Assembly (NCBI GenBank): GCA_964621215.1
Contig: CAZULF010000040.1
Coordinates: 1 to 16,983, forward strand
From: CAZULF01 sp964621215
GTDB taxonomy: Bacteria; Pseudomonadota; Gammaproteobacteria; UBA1113
Reading direction: 5' to 3'
DNA length: 16,983 nucleotides
The notes beneath the pieces are model-generated. The model did no database searches. It was not told where the DNA came from and was given only the letters and a program-made list of their open reading frames with translations. The position numbers and the translations under genes are program-made. Each line of letters opens with the position of its first letter. Within the stretch, counting starts at the first letter, position 1. Of the stretch, positions 1 to 8,730 are shown one piece after another.

Positions 1-1038
1 CAGAATACATCGAGCAGCATGGATCCCGCGGACAAGCCGCGGGACGACGAGGTTTGCAGGCAACTCCCTCGCAAAATAACATCGCACAAAAACATCTTCT
101 GATATTGCTTCTAATGCAGGCGTTTCAGCATGACAAATAGGTTGCACATAAGGACAGCGTGAAGAAAAATGACATCCAGCAATCATGACAGGATCTAAAT
201 CTGCGCTCACAGAAACTGGCAACGGTTGTTTGTGATTAGCATAACTGGGTAATGCTGCAAATAATTGTTTGCTATAAGGATGTTTGGGTGATTTTAAAAA
301 CTCATCGACGGGTGCTTGTTCAACAATTTGGCCAGCATACATTACAGCAACTTCATCCGCTATTGATGCTACCACACCCATGTCATGAGTAATGAATAAC
401 ATCGAAAGATTCCGCTCTTGCTTGATTGTTTTTAATAATTGTAAAACTTGCTTCTGAATTGTAACATCAACCGCAGTAGTTGGTTCATCGGCAATAATTA
501 ATTCTGGTTCTGCTGCTAATGCCATTGCAATCATGACACGCTGTTTCATACCACCTGATAATTGATGCGGATAACATTCATAACAATATTCAGGGGAATG
601 AATGCCTACCGCATTTAATAATGCTATTGCTTTATTTTTAGCCTGTTTCTTCGAGAGATGCTGATGTATTTTTATACCCTCAACAATTTGCTGCCCAACT
701 TTTGCCACAGGATTCAACGCCGTCATAGGCTCTTGAAATATCATACCAATGCGTGAACCGCGAATGTTTTGCATAGATTTTTCTGACAGTGATAATAGTG
801 CTATTTTGTCTAAATCAATGTCACTACCTTCTATATAGGCCAAAACACTAGGTAACAGTTGCATTATTGACAGCGCTGTTAAACTTTTGCCCGATCCAGA
901 TTCACCCACTAGGGCTAGCGTTTTACCTTTAGGAATGGCAAGATTAATATTATCCAGCAGAAGTGATGTGTTCGTTTGTTTCACATGACTTACTTGCAGA
1001 TGCCTAACTTGTAAAAGGGGTGTATGTGAATCGTCCAT
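1..1038 (-). CDS. Di/oligopeptide ABC transporter ATP-binding subunit (DppD/OppD type), partial
   Basis: ATPase subunit that would power uptake of di- or oligopeptides through an inner-membrane ABC permease. The ATG at 1038-1036 opens 346 codons that run off the left edge with no stop, so the true end is outside the window. Seen: Walker A GESGSGKS (residues 45-52), Q-loop FQEP (Q102), signature LSGGMKQ (160-166), Walker B LIIADEP with E185, switch His218 in ITHD, then the peptide-transporter C-terminal extension with CHFSSRC, Cys302 and Cys320. A weak AGG ribosome binding site lies about 9 nt before the ATG. The last ~18 residues (about 329-346) follow the usual family end and are encoded by a GC-rich palindromic repeat (see 20-50). 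DppD and OppD cannot be told apart, and the permease genes are not in the window. The gene is divergent from the glycosidase-like gene. Confidence 0.93.
   Translation of the reverse strand, partial: MDDSHTPLLQVRHLQVSHVKQTNTSLLLDNINLAIPKGKTLALVGESGSGKSLTALSIMQLLPSVLAYIEGSDIDLDKIALLSLSEKSMQNIRGSRIGMIFQEPMTALNPVAKVGQQIVEGIKIHQHLSKKQAKNKAIALLNAVGIHSPEYCYECYPHQLSGGMKQRVMIAMALAAEPELIIADEPTTAVDVTIQKQVLQLLKTIKQERNLSMLFITHDMGVVASIADEVAVMYAGQIVEQAPVDEFLKSPKHPYSKQLFAALPSYANHKQPLPVSVSADLDPVMIAGCHFSSRCPYVQPICHAETPALEAISEDVFVRCYFARELPANLVVPRLVRGIHAARCIL
20..50. repeat. GC-rich palindromic repeat inside the 3' end of the ABC ATPase gene
   Basis: An 8-bp perfect inverted repeat (TCCCGCGG at 24-31, CCGCGGGA at 37-44) has a 5-nt loop and sits in the sequence GGATCCCGCGGACAAGCC. 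It resembles, from memory, small palindromic elements that are dispersed in many intracellular-bacteria genomes and sometimes lie inside genes. Here it is read in frame by the ABC ATPase and codes residues such as VVPRLVRGIH. It is far more GC-rich than the surrounding sequence. Only one copy is in the window, so its repetitive nature is inferred. Confidence 0.55.
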
Positions 1039-1796
1039 GCCAAAACCTGTTTTCAATGCGTTTATTCCTTTTCTGCTTTCTGTTAAGTATTGCTATTGCC
1101 AGCAATGCTGCAACGGTATGGCAAAATATTGCTCCTGGTATCGATTATACTAGCATTTCATTAGATGAAACAACGCACGGTTATGTGCATGCCTTTCGGA
1201 TTGATCCTACACATTACCGCTTATCTCTCGCAAACGCTCGAGATTATGGTATGGGCGCCACAAATGTAGCCATATTAGCATTACGTTCACAAGCCATATT
1301 AGCCATAAACGGTGGATTTTTTGACCCATTGCATAATCCCTTAGGATTACGTATTCAAAATGGCAAACAATTAAATCCACTACGACCTATTAGTTGGTGG
1401 GGTGTTTTTTCCATGCAAAACAACCGCCCCAGCATCAGTGCACAAAAATATTTTTCACCAAGTAGCTCGACTGATTTTGCTATTCAATCGGGTCCTCGAT
1501 TATTAGTCAATGGGAAAATTCCATCGTTAAAAGATAATTATGATGCTCGTAGCGCCCTTGCTATTGATCATCAAGGTAATATTGTTATCGCTATTACTGA
1601 AAATGCAGCGATTACAACCTCGCAATTTGCAAAAATTCTGCAAGCACCTACTTCAGCCAATGGGCTGAATTGTTATAATGCCTTGAATTTGGATGGGGGT
1701 AATTCTTCACAACTGTATGCAAACATTGGAAGATTTAATTTATTAATCCCCAGTTTTAATTCTGTCGTAGATGCGGTTATTGTCTTGCCACGGTGA
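1026..1796 (+). CDS. Secreted phosphodiester glycosidase (NAGPA/DUF2233-like) domain protein
   Basis: Probable exported protein of the phosphodiester glycosidase (NAGPA, PF09992-like) family, whose members cleave or modify sugar-phosphate linkages; the substrate here is unknown. A signal peptide is clear: MRLFLFCFLLSIAIASNA with likely cleavage before ATVWQ. Family motifs, numbered from the ATG at 1056: NGGFFD (85-90), QSGPRLLVNG (144-153) and LDGGNSS (212-218). The start is uncertain. ATG 1056 gives a textbook signal peptide but has no ribosome binding site. GTG 1026 has AAGGGG 5 nt upstream and adds a ten-residue Arg-containing n-region, so it is reported here. GTG 1020 is also open. Starting at 1026 overlaps the divergent ABC ATPase start by 13 nt. 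No catalytic assignment beyond the family is claimed. Confidence 0.85.
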   Translation: MNRPCQNLFSMRLFLFCFLLSIAIASNAATVWQNIAPGIDYTSISLDETTHGYVHAFRIDPTHYRLSLANARDYGMGATNVAILALRSQAILAINGGFFDPLHNPLGLRIQNGKQLNPLRPISWWGVFSMQNNRPSISAQKYFSPSSSTDFAIQSGPRLLVNGKIPSLKDNYDARSALAIDHQGNIVIAITENAAITTSQFAKILQAPTSANGLNCYNALNLDGGNSSQLYANIGRFNLLIPSFNSVVDAVIVLPR

Positions 1797-1899
1797 TAAT
1801 TTTCCTCATTAAAACAGCGTGATTTGCTACCTGGACTATCACAGAAGCTAAATATTGGTTAATATAGACTCCTTTTAACCTTAAAGTGGAGGGGTAATC
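1797..1899. other. Intergenic leader of the Sel1/kinase cluster
   Basis: This 103-nt AT-rich gap should hold the promoter of the three-gene cluster. A strong ribosome binding site, GGAGGGG at 1888-1894, lies 5 nt before the ATG at 1900. A TTGCTA at 1824-1829 followed by AT-rich sequence could be a -35 box, but no -10 is well placed, so no promoter is called. No hairpin terminator is evident for the upstream gene. Confidence 0.4.
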
Positions 1900-2673
1900 A
1901 TGCCTATTACTAACGAAGAACTTAAGGCCGCAATCTTCGAGGTAGCTAAAAACGAACCACCTTCATGGGAAATTTTAGCTGTACGGTATGAGGCTGATGA
2001 AAGACAAGCCCGTGGACTTTTAGCGTCAATACAAACAGAACTTTTATGTGCGTTAAATACTCAGATATCTAAACGAGCTCCGAATTTATTTGGTGCCATA
2101 AAAATAGCGTTAGCCGAGGAAAAAATCTCTATAAAGGACAGTTGGCAATACAAGAATATTGCAACAGCAGCCAATAGTGCTAAACATACCTTTCATCAAG
2201 TTAAGGAAGCAGCAGCACCCAGCATTTCGCTTTCTCCTGCGCCAGAGACTGGGGATGAATCGAGCAGCAGTAGTAGCCAACCAACACCTCCTCCAGATCC
2301 AGCCGAACTTTGTCAAGCCGGTATGGAATGTGAAAAACAGCAAGATTTTGCAGGAGCGAAAAACCTTTATGAGCAAGCTGCAGCAAGAGGAAATGCCCGT
2401 GCTCAAGCTAATTTAGCTCAGTTTTATCTTCATGGTTTAGGAGGTTGCCCCATTGATCCCTTACGTGCAAATCAGTTGCTACAACAAGCTGCAGAGGCAA
2501 AATTTCCTCGTGCAATGTATAATTTAGCTTGCCAACTTGAGACCGGAGATGGCGTACCTATAAATCAAATTAGCGCTTCTTTTTGGTACCAGCGTAGTGC
2601 CGAAACAGGATACAAAAAAGCTCAAGCACGTTGTACTGAGTTAAATATTTCCTGGATGCAAACCAAACCCTAA
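1900..2673 (+). CDS. Sel1-repeat (TPR-like) protein, first gene of kinase cluster
   Basis: A 257-residue soluble protein with no signal peptide or membrane segment. Residues 1-105 are mostly helical and unrecognised. Residues 106-134 are a low-complexity linker rich in Ser, Pro and Glu (SSSSSSQPTPPP). Residues 135-247 are Sel1/TPR-like helical repeats: a TPR-like half repeat (FAGAKNLYEQAAARGN), one Sel1 unit around ARAQANLAQFYLHGLG and a second around RAMYNLACQLETGDGV. Such repeats are protein-protein interaction scaffolds, common in Legionella and Coxiella proteins that act on hosts. The start is fixed by GGAGGGG 5 nt upstream. The WD40 kinase gene follows after 34 nt in the same direction, so the two are probably co-transcribed and this protein may be a scaffold or substrate for the kinases (inference). 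No enzymatic motif was seen. Confidence 0.88.
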   Translation: MPITNEELKAAIFEVAKNEPPSWEILAVRYEADERQARGLLASIQTELLCALNTQISKRAPNLFGAIKIALAEEKISIKDSWQYKNIATAANSAKHTFHQVKEAAAPSISLSPAPETGDESSSSSSQPTPPPDPAELCQAGMECEKQQDFAGAKNLYEQAAARGNARAQANLAQFYLHGLGGCPIDPLRANQLLQQAAEAKFPRAMYNLACQLETGDGVPINQISASFWYQRSAETGYKKAQARCTELNISWMQTKP

Positions 2674-2707
2674 TTAGCTAGGACAAACTAATCAAAAGGA
2701 GACGAAC

Positions 2708-4819
2708 ATGACTGATATTTTAAGTTCCCTTTCAATAGGTGGAAAAACAAGGCATTTGGTCGCACTGACAGAAGAATACCTCGGCATCGTGACAGAAGAA
2801 AATTCTAATAGTTTACAAATATGGAATAAAAATACAGCCAACCGAGAAAACACGATACAACTTTCTAAAGGATACATTTCAACCATCCTTGCTTTGGGTG
2901 ATGGCCGAGTAGTGTGTGCTTCACCTAAAGAAAATTTAAGTGTGTGGCGAATGGAAGGCAACAACTTAACGCGCGAACAAACCATTCAATCAAGTAGTGG
3001 AGTACTAAGTCTACTCACTCTACCCAATCAGCAAATAGCCAGTGGTGACCAAGAAGCACAGTTAAAAATTTGGAATACGCAAAATTGGCAGTGTTTATCA
3101 ACACAACAAATAATCCGTATCGAACCTTTCAGACATCCAATATGGGCTTTGGCACTGTCGTCTGACCAGCAACAGCTGGCTATCGGCGCAGGCCAAAATA
3201 TTCATCTTGTTACTCTTAGTAATAGCAGCATCACTGGGACATTCCCTTCGGACAAAAGACATCGTGAAAATGTTACGAGTCTTGCTTTTTTCAACGATTA
3301 CGTAATTAGTGCCTCTTTAAAAGGTCTGGAGGTAAAAATTTGGAATTCAGCTGAAAAAAAACTCAGCTGCGATCTTAGAAATGTTGGCCCACTTTTTCAA
3401 AAAATCTCAGAAGAAGAAATAGCCATCACGGACAGTTATGCCTTAAGCAGTAATATGAAGATTGCCATTTGGAATTTTGATGAATTGCGACGTTCAAATT
3501 CATCGCATGGACTACAACCCAAAAAAGAATTACCCGCTAATAAATCAATAAGTGCATTAGCATTATTACCTTCAGGTGCATTGATTGCTGGTGACAGTGG
3601 AGGAAGCGTAACGGTATGGTCTATCAATCCAACAAAAGTAACGGCGTATACGCCCATTGAACCTGAAGTAGATATTTTTTCTGCATGTGCTCCTTCATCT
3701 GCCCAATCTAGTATTAAATTACCTCAAACCGAAGTACAACGCTCTTCAAACAGAGGTTTTCAAACTAGTAGCGTAAACATAATCGAAGGCGGTTTGACCC
3801 AAGAGCAACAAGAACAACTAGCACCGTCTAGTAGTTCATCTTCGTCTGTTATATCGAGTGTATCCTCTACACAAGCTGTCAACACACCAAAAACAGCTGA
3901 GGCAACTGTAGATGCAGCGCCTAATTTATCAGCAACGGTGGAAATTACGATAATAAATTTCCAAGACATTCAAAAGGGAAATCCCATAGGGAAAGGCAGT
4001 TTTGGCATTGTATATCAAGGTACATGGTCTAATATGGCAGTCGCCATTAAGCAATTCCCTGCTGCACTTGATGCAACTGTGGTAACTGAGTTTATGAAAG
4101 AGGCGAAATTACATTTTCAACTACGCCATGAAAATGTTGTGTCAATGATGGGGATTTTTCTCACGCCGGAGTACGGCATCGTGATGGAATATTGTAATAA
4201 AGGTTCTTTAAGAATGGTTTTAAATCAAAACCGACTAACGCAGCAAGAAAAACTCAACATTGCATTAGGTGTTGCAAAGGGTCTAGCCTATTTACATAGC
4301 CAGCGCATTATTCATGGCGACTTGAAGAGTGATAACATTGTATTAAATGAGCAGATGATCCCCAAAATTACTGATTTTGGGTTGTCAAAGGTCAAACAAT
4401 CTATACGTATGACCACTCAACAACAGGCTGCTGCAGGCACACTACCCTGGATGGCTCCAGAGTTATTTAAACGAGGAGCGCGTTGTAATTCAGAAAGCGA
4501 TATATACAGTCTCGCCATGGTCCTCTGGGAAATACTAACACAAGCGGTTCCGTTTGCGTCTGTAGAAAAGACGTTCGCTATCCCTGCATTGGTTCAACAA
4601 GGAGTACGTGAACCGATACCGGAAGAAACGCCACCTGCCTATAAAGAAGTTATTGAAACAAATTGGCAAGACGATCCACAACACCGGATATCTGCGCAAG
4701 CCACAGTAGACAAACTAATTCCTCTCGTTGCATCAATAGGCATGTTTAGTCAGCAGACCACTCCTATGCCACCTCGCTATGCAGGTAATTTAAGCTCATG
4801 TAGTTATAACCCTGGCTGA
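2708..4819 (+). CDS. WD40 beta-propeller / TKL-like protein kinase fusion
   Basis: A 703-residue eukaryote-like kinase with an N-terminal sensor or scaffold. Residues 15-310 form seven repeats, six ending in a WD40-type [IV]W strand (W39, W80, W122, W212, W255, W304) and one in degenerate IHLV (~168), as in a seven-bladed propeller. A Ser/Gln-rich linker (~315-415) follows. The kinase domain (~418-675) has the glycine loop GKGSFG (428-433), VAIK with Lys448, catalytic loop HGDLKSDN with Asp538 and Asn543, DFG (556-558) and APE (583-585). All catalytic residues are present, but HRD is HGD, a non-RD kinase. The fold resembles the tyrosine-kinase-like (Raf/MLK) group. The tail ends PPRYAGNLSSCSYNPG. 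AAGGAG at 2696-2701 lies 6 nt before the ATG. No signal peptide or membrane segment was seen. The substrate is unknown; it may be a secreted effector (inference). Confidence 0.93.
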   Translation: MTDILSSLSIGGKTRHLVALTEEYLGIVTEENSNSLQIWNKNTANRENTIQLSKGYISTILALGDGRVVCASPKENLSVWRMEGNNLTREQTIQSSSGVLSLLTLPNQQIASGDQEAQLKIWNTQNWQCLSTQQIIRIEPFRHPIWALALSSDQQQLAIGAGQNIHLVTLSNSSITGTFPSDKRHRENVTSLAFFNDYVISASLKGLEVKIWNSAEKKLSCDLRNVGPLFQKISEEEIAITDSYALSSNMKIAIWNFDELRRSNSSHGLQPKKELPANKSISALALLPSGALIAGDSGGSVTVWSINPTKVTAYTPIEPEVDIFSACAPSSAQSSIKLPQTEVQRSSNRGFQTSSVNIIEGGLTQEQQEQLAPSSSSSSSVISSVSSTQAVNTPKTAEATVDAAPNLSATVEITIINFQDIQKGNPIGKGSFGIVYQGTWSNMAVAIKQFPAALDATVVTEFMKEAKLHFQLRHENVVSMMGIFLTPEYGIVMEYCNKGSLRMVLNQNRLTQQEKLNIALGVAKGLAYLHSQRIIHGDLKSDNIVLNEQMIPKITDFGLSKVKQSIRMTTQQQAAAGTLPWMAPELFKRGARCNSESDIYSLAMVLWEILTQAVPFASVEKTFAIPALVQQGVREPIPEETPPAYKEVIETNWQDDPQHRISAQATVDKLIPLVASIGMFSQQTTPMPPRYAGNLSSCSYNPG
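4769..4804 (+). other. C-terminal PPxYAGNLSSCS tail motif, copy in WD40 kinase
   Basis: Encodes PPRYAGNLSSCS (residues 688-699). The core from the Tyr codon, TATGCAGGTAATTTAAGCTC, matches the second kinase gene with one base difference, then continues ATGT in both. The rest of the two genes is much more diverged. Confidence 0.8.
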
Positions 4820-4849
4820 TCAACTTAAAAATTTATACGGAGAACAATC

Positions 4850-6520
4850 ATGCCTTTAAATAACAGCATTACTACTGCATTGTTGTCGAATTCGCAACTT
4901 TCGCAGGCAATGCGAGGTATGGTGTTAGGCAGTATGGCGCATCTGATTACTATAACTACGGCACAACAAAAAGAAAGCTGCGCAAGCGACGAGTGGACTG
5001 TTATTAACAATCCTATTATATCTCATCTAACAGAGAATTTACTTGACTATATATCGGTAATTGGAGTAAAGGATATCGCTTACTGGTATAGCGGGATAAA
5101 AGACTCCAATTATTGGTATATTGAATTTATGCATCAATACTGCAGTTTAAACTTATGCTATCTTAGTTTGGCTATTACCAACAATATGGCAGACAATAGT
5201 TTTTTAAAAAATTCTATTGTGTGGGGTGCCTGGCTAATCCCACTGATTTTATATGTAGCTGCCTCACCTGAAACGCTAGGATTTATTCTAGGACTTTTAT
5301 TAACTTATGCCCTCATAGAAAACCTATTTGTCTTTACGAAAAACATACGTATTAGCTTCAATCAAATGCTTAACCAAGCAATAGAACTAACCCACTGGGC
5401 AAAGCTAGAAACAGTTTACACAGTTTATTCTAGAACATATCAAGCTCTAAGTTACAATACAGAACAAAGCCATGCTGAAGCACAACCACTTATAGACGTC
5501 ATACCGAAGCTAGTGCCTCAGTCAGCGCCAATAACTCCTTCACAACCATCGCTGGCGCCACCACCCCTCGTTAATCTAAACTCAATAGTGATACGTGGAG
5601 TGGTGTGTGATAACAAAGCCTTACTAGGCCAAGGTAGCTTTGGTGCAGTATATAAAGGCAGATGGCAGAATATCGATGTGGCCGTCAAGAGTCTAACTAT
5701 GCATTTAACGGAGAAACAACGCAAAGCATTGAAACGGGAAATCCGTGTACATCAAGAGCTACGGCATCCTAATATTGTTTTATTATATGGTATTACCCAT
5801 CCTCACAATCAACTAATTATTGAATATTGTGCATTAGGTAGTTTGAGAATGGTGTTGGATAATGAACGACAATCGCTACCATTAAAACTAAAACTAGAAA
5901 TAGCACTAGGTATTGCCAAGGGCTTAGCCTATTTGCATAGTATGAATATAGTACATGGTGATATAAAAAGCCCAAATATTTTATTAAATCAAGATCTGAC
6001 ACCCAAAATTGCAGATTTTGGGTTTGCAAAACAACTGTCTACCGATTCTATCGGCTCAGAGAGCGCAGGAAAAGGCAGTATCCGCTGGATGGCGCCCGAA
6101 TTATTTCAGCTGGGTGCGCGTCCAACTCGCGAAAGTGATATGTATAGCTTTGCTACCGTGCTATGGGAAATCTTAACAGGAAAACTCCCTTTTGCAACAA
6201 CAGAGGTTAGATATATTAGCGGGTTAGTGACGCAAGGAGAGCATGAAGTAATCCCAGATAATCCACCAAATAACTGTCGCGATGTGCTTGAGTCGTGCTG
6301 GAAGCTTGAACCCAGAGAACGCATGTCGGCACAAACAGCCGTCGATCGGCTTACTCCGTCGCAGTCATCTGGTAGCACCCTTTTTGGTAGAGGACCGAAT
6401 ATCCGTGGTTATAGAAAAACCTCATATGCAGATAATCTAAGCTCACAGAGAGCATATAGCAAACCTACGAAGCAGCCACCACCGTATGCGGGTAATTTAA
6501 GCTCATGTTCAGGCTCATAA
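4850..6520 (+). CDS. Two-TM-segment TKL-like protein kinase, paralogue of the WD40 kinase
   Basis: A 556-residue protein in which the WD40 part is replaced by an unrecognised N-terminus carrying two hydrophobic segments (~122-138 and ~142-163). These could form a membrane hairpin with both ends on one side. A Pro-rich linker (~215-245) leads to the kinase domain (~247-500): glycine loop GQGSFG (260-265), VAVK with Lys280, HGDIKSPN with Asp371, DFG (389-391) and APE (415-417). It is clearly paralogous to the preceding kinase (shared GSLRMVL, AKGLAYLHS and HGD loop). The tail holds STLFGRG (509-515), YADNLSS (526-532) and a final PPPYAGNLSSCSGS. GGAGA at 4839-4843 lies 6 nt before the ATG, and the gap to the previous gene is 30 nt. 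It ends 29 nt from the convergent guaB stop. The substrate and target membrane are unknown. Confidence 0.92.
   Translation: MPLNNSITTALLSNSQLSQAMRGMVLGSMAHLITITTAQQKESCASDEWTVINNPIISHLTENLLDYISVIGVKDIAYWYSGIKDSNYWYIEFMHQYCSLNLCYLSLAITNNMADNSFLKNSIVWGAWLIPLILYVAASPETLGFILGLLLTYALIENLFVFTKNIRISFNQMLNQAIELTHWAKLETVYTVYSRTYQALSYNTEQSHAEAQPLIDVIPKLVPQSAPITPSQPSLAPPPLVNLNSIVIRGVVCDNKALLGQGSFGAVYKGRWQNIDVAVKSLTMHLTEKQRKALKREIRVHQELRHPNIVLLYGITHPHNQLIIEYCALGSLRMVLDNERQSLPLKLKLEIALGIAKGLAYLHSMNIVHGDIKSPNILLNQDLTPKIADFGFAKQLSTDSIGSESAGKGSIRWMAPELFQLGARPTRESDMYSFATVLWEILTGKLPFATTEVRYISGLVTQGEHEVIPDNPPNNCRDVLESCWKLEPRERMSAQTAVDRLTPSQSSGSTLFGRGPNIRGYRKTSYADNLSSQRAYSKPTKQPPPYAGNLSSCSGS
6476..6511 (+). other. 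C-terminal PPxYAGNLSSCS tail motif, copy in TM kinase
   Basis: Encodes PPPYAGNLSSCS (residues 543-554), ending two codons before the stop. A degenerate internal copy, YADNLSS, lies 20 residues upstream (6425-6445), with the related DNA TATGCAGATAATCTAAGCTC. Confidence 0.8.
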
Positions 6521-6549
6521 CTCGAAAATTGCGTATATCAGTTTTATTG

Positions 6550-8031
<1,482 letters not shown>

Positions 8032-8058
8032 TCATTAACTGGTTAAAGTTAACGGGGA

Positions 8059-8087
8059 ATTGTAGCACGAATGATGATGCTATTGAA
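8059..8087 (-). promoter_or_regulatory. Predicted sigma70 promoter of guaB (extended -10)
   Basis: On the minus strand, a -35-like TTCAAT (8087-8082, 3/6 matches) is followed after 17 nt by TACAAT (8064-8059, 5/6). The -10 is preceded by TGC, giving an extended -10 that offsets the weak -35. It lies in the gap between the toxin stop and the guaB start, about 37 nt before the ATG. Three TTAAC repeats between the -10 and the ribosome binding site could be an operator, but this is not established. Confidence 0.5.
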
Positions 8088-8412
8088 CAATTAATTGGGC
8101 TAATCGAGAAACTTGCGAGATAATATGTGCGGGTGCTTTTTCCACAAATTTAATTTTTCGTTGAGTAAAGTCGAGAGATTTCAGCTGATAAACTAAAACA
8201 GCTCCTTGCGTGTCTAACCCATCGGGTAACACAACCTCTAATTTGACCTGCCTAATCGTACTGGTAATCGGCGCAACAATAGCCATTTTGACATGTTCAT
8301 TAAATTTTTTTTGTGAAATAACAAAGGCGGGACGTCGTTTGATGATCTCTTTTCCGCTGCTCGGATCAAAATCCAGCCAAACAATATCGCCTTGTTCGGG
8401 AGTATAGCGCAT
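8080..8412 (-). CDS. MazF/PemK-family endoribonuclease toxin
   Basis: A 110-residue protein of usual MazF/PemK/ChpB length, predicted to cut mRNA at short sequence motifs and inhibit growth when its antitoxin is lost. Family features: the N-terminal block GDIVWLDFDP, GKEIIKRRPAFVIS (the conserved Gly-x-Glu...Arg-Pro active-site region), and VAPITSTIR (the conserved Thr/Ser strand). Its ATG (8412-8410) shares one base with the antitoxin stop codon (TAATG), which implies translational coupling and co-expression. It looks intact. The cleavage motif cannot be predicted from sequence. Confidence 0.92.
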   Translation of the reverse strand: MRYTPEQGDIVWLDFDPSSGKEIIKRRPAFVISQKKFNEHVKMAIVAPITSTIRQVKLEVVLPDGLDTQGAVLVYQLKSLDFTQRKIKFVEKAPAHIISQVSRLAQLIVQ

Positions 8413-8669
8413 TAAATTATTTCCTTACCTTTAGGGTTATCATTTAACCATTCTTTGTCTTCTTCAGTTAATGCAAGTCGTTTTTGAGGACTACCCTTAA
8501 GCAAATCGTCTAAGGTCAATTCTTCTAAAATAGGGGTTAACACGATTTTATCTCCTTCAATTGATAATTCCAGTTGTGACCCTTCATGCAATTCCAACGC
8601 TTTTAATACCGCTTTTGGAATACTCAAAATATTCGCTCCGCCTGATTTTCGTAAAGTTAGTGCCGTCAT
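8412..8669 (-). CDS. AbrB/MazE-family antitoxin
   Basis: An 85-residue antitoxin of the AbrB/MazE swapped-hairpin DNA-binding type. The N-terminus MTALTLRKSGGANILSIPKAV and the following LELHEGSQLELSIEGDKIVL are typical of the fold. The acidic C-terminal half (LTLDDLLKGSP...LTEEDKEWLN) should wrap the toxin. The ORF is open to ATGs at 8702 and 8690, but ATG 8669 is chosen: it has AAAGGTG 6 nt upstream, and the predicted transcription start lies between it and the more distal ATGs. It is expected to repress its own operon through the palindrome at 8693-8712. Confidence 0.9.
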   Translation of the reverse strand: MTALTLRKSGGANILSIPKAVLKALELHEGSQLELSIEGDKIVLTPILEELTLDDLLKGSPQKRLALTEEDKEWLNDNPKGKEII

Positions 8670-8692
8670 TGTTTTCACCTTTAAAGTCATCT

Positions 8693-8730
8693 TGTTATAC
8701 AATTATATAACATAATACAGTGTTTTACAA
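8693..8730 (-). promoter_or_regulatory. Toxin-antitoxin promoter with overlapping palindromic operator
   Basis: On the minus strand, -35 TTGTAA (8730-8725, 4/6) and -10 TATAAT (8707-8702, 6/6) are separated by 17 nt. A 20-bp near-perfect palindrome, TGTTATACAATTATATAACA at 8693-8712 (9 of 10 base pairs complementary across the axis), covers the -10. This is the arrangement expected for MazE-type autorepression. Confidence 0.7.

Noticed and set aside
2110..2406. 98-residue minus-strand ORF and an overlapping plus-strand ORF within the Sel1 gene
   Set aside because: Both lie wholly inside the Sel1 gene, which has a strong ribosome binding site and recognisable repeats; no homology-like features in the alternatives.
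6521..6549. Bidirectional terminator between the TM kinase and guaB
   Set aside because: The 29-nt gap is AT-rich but shows no stable hairpin.
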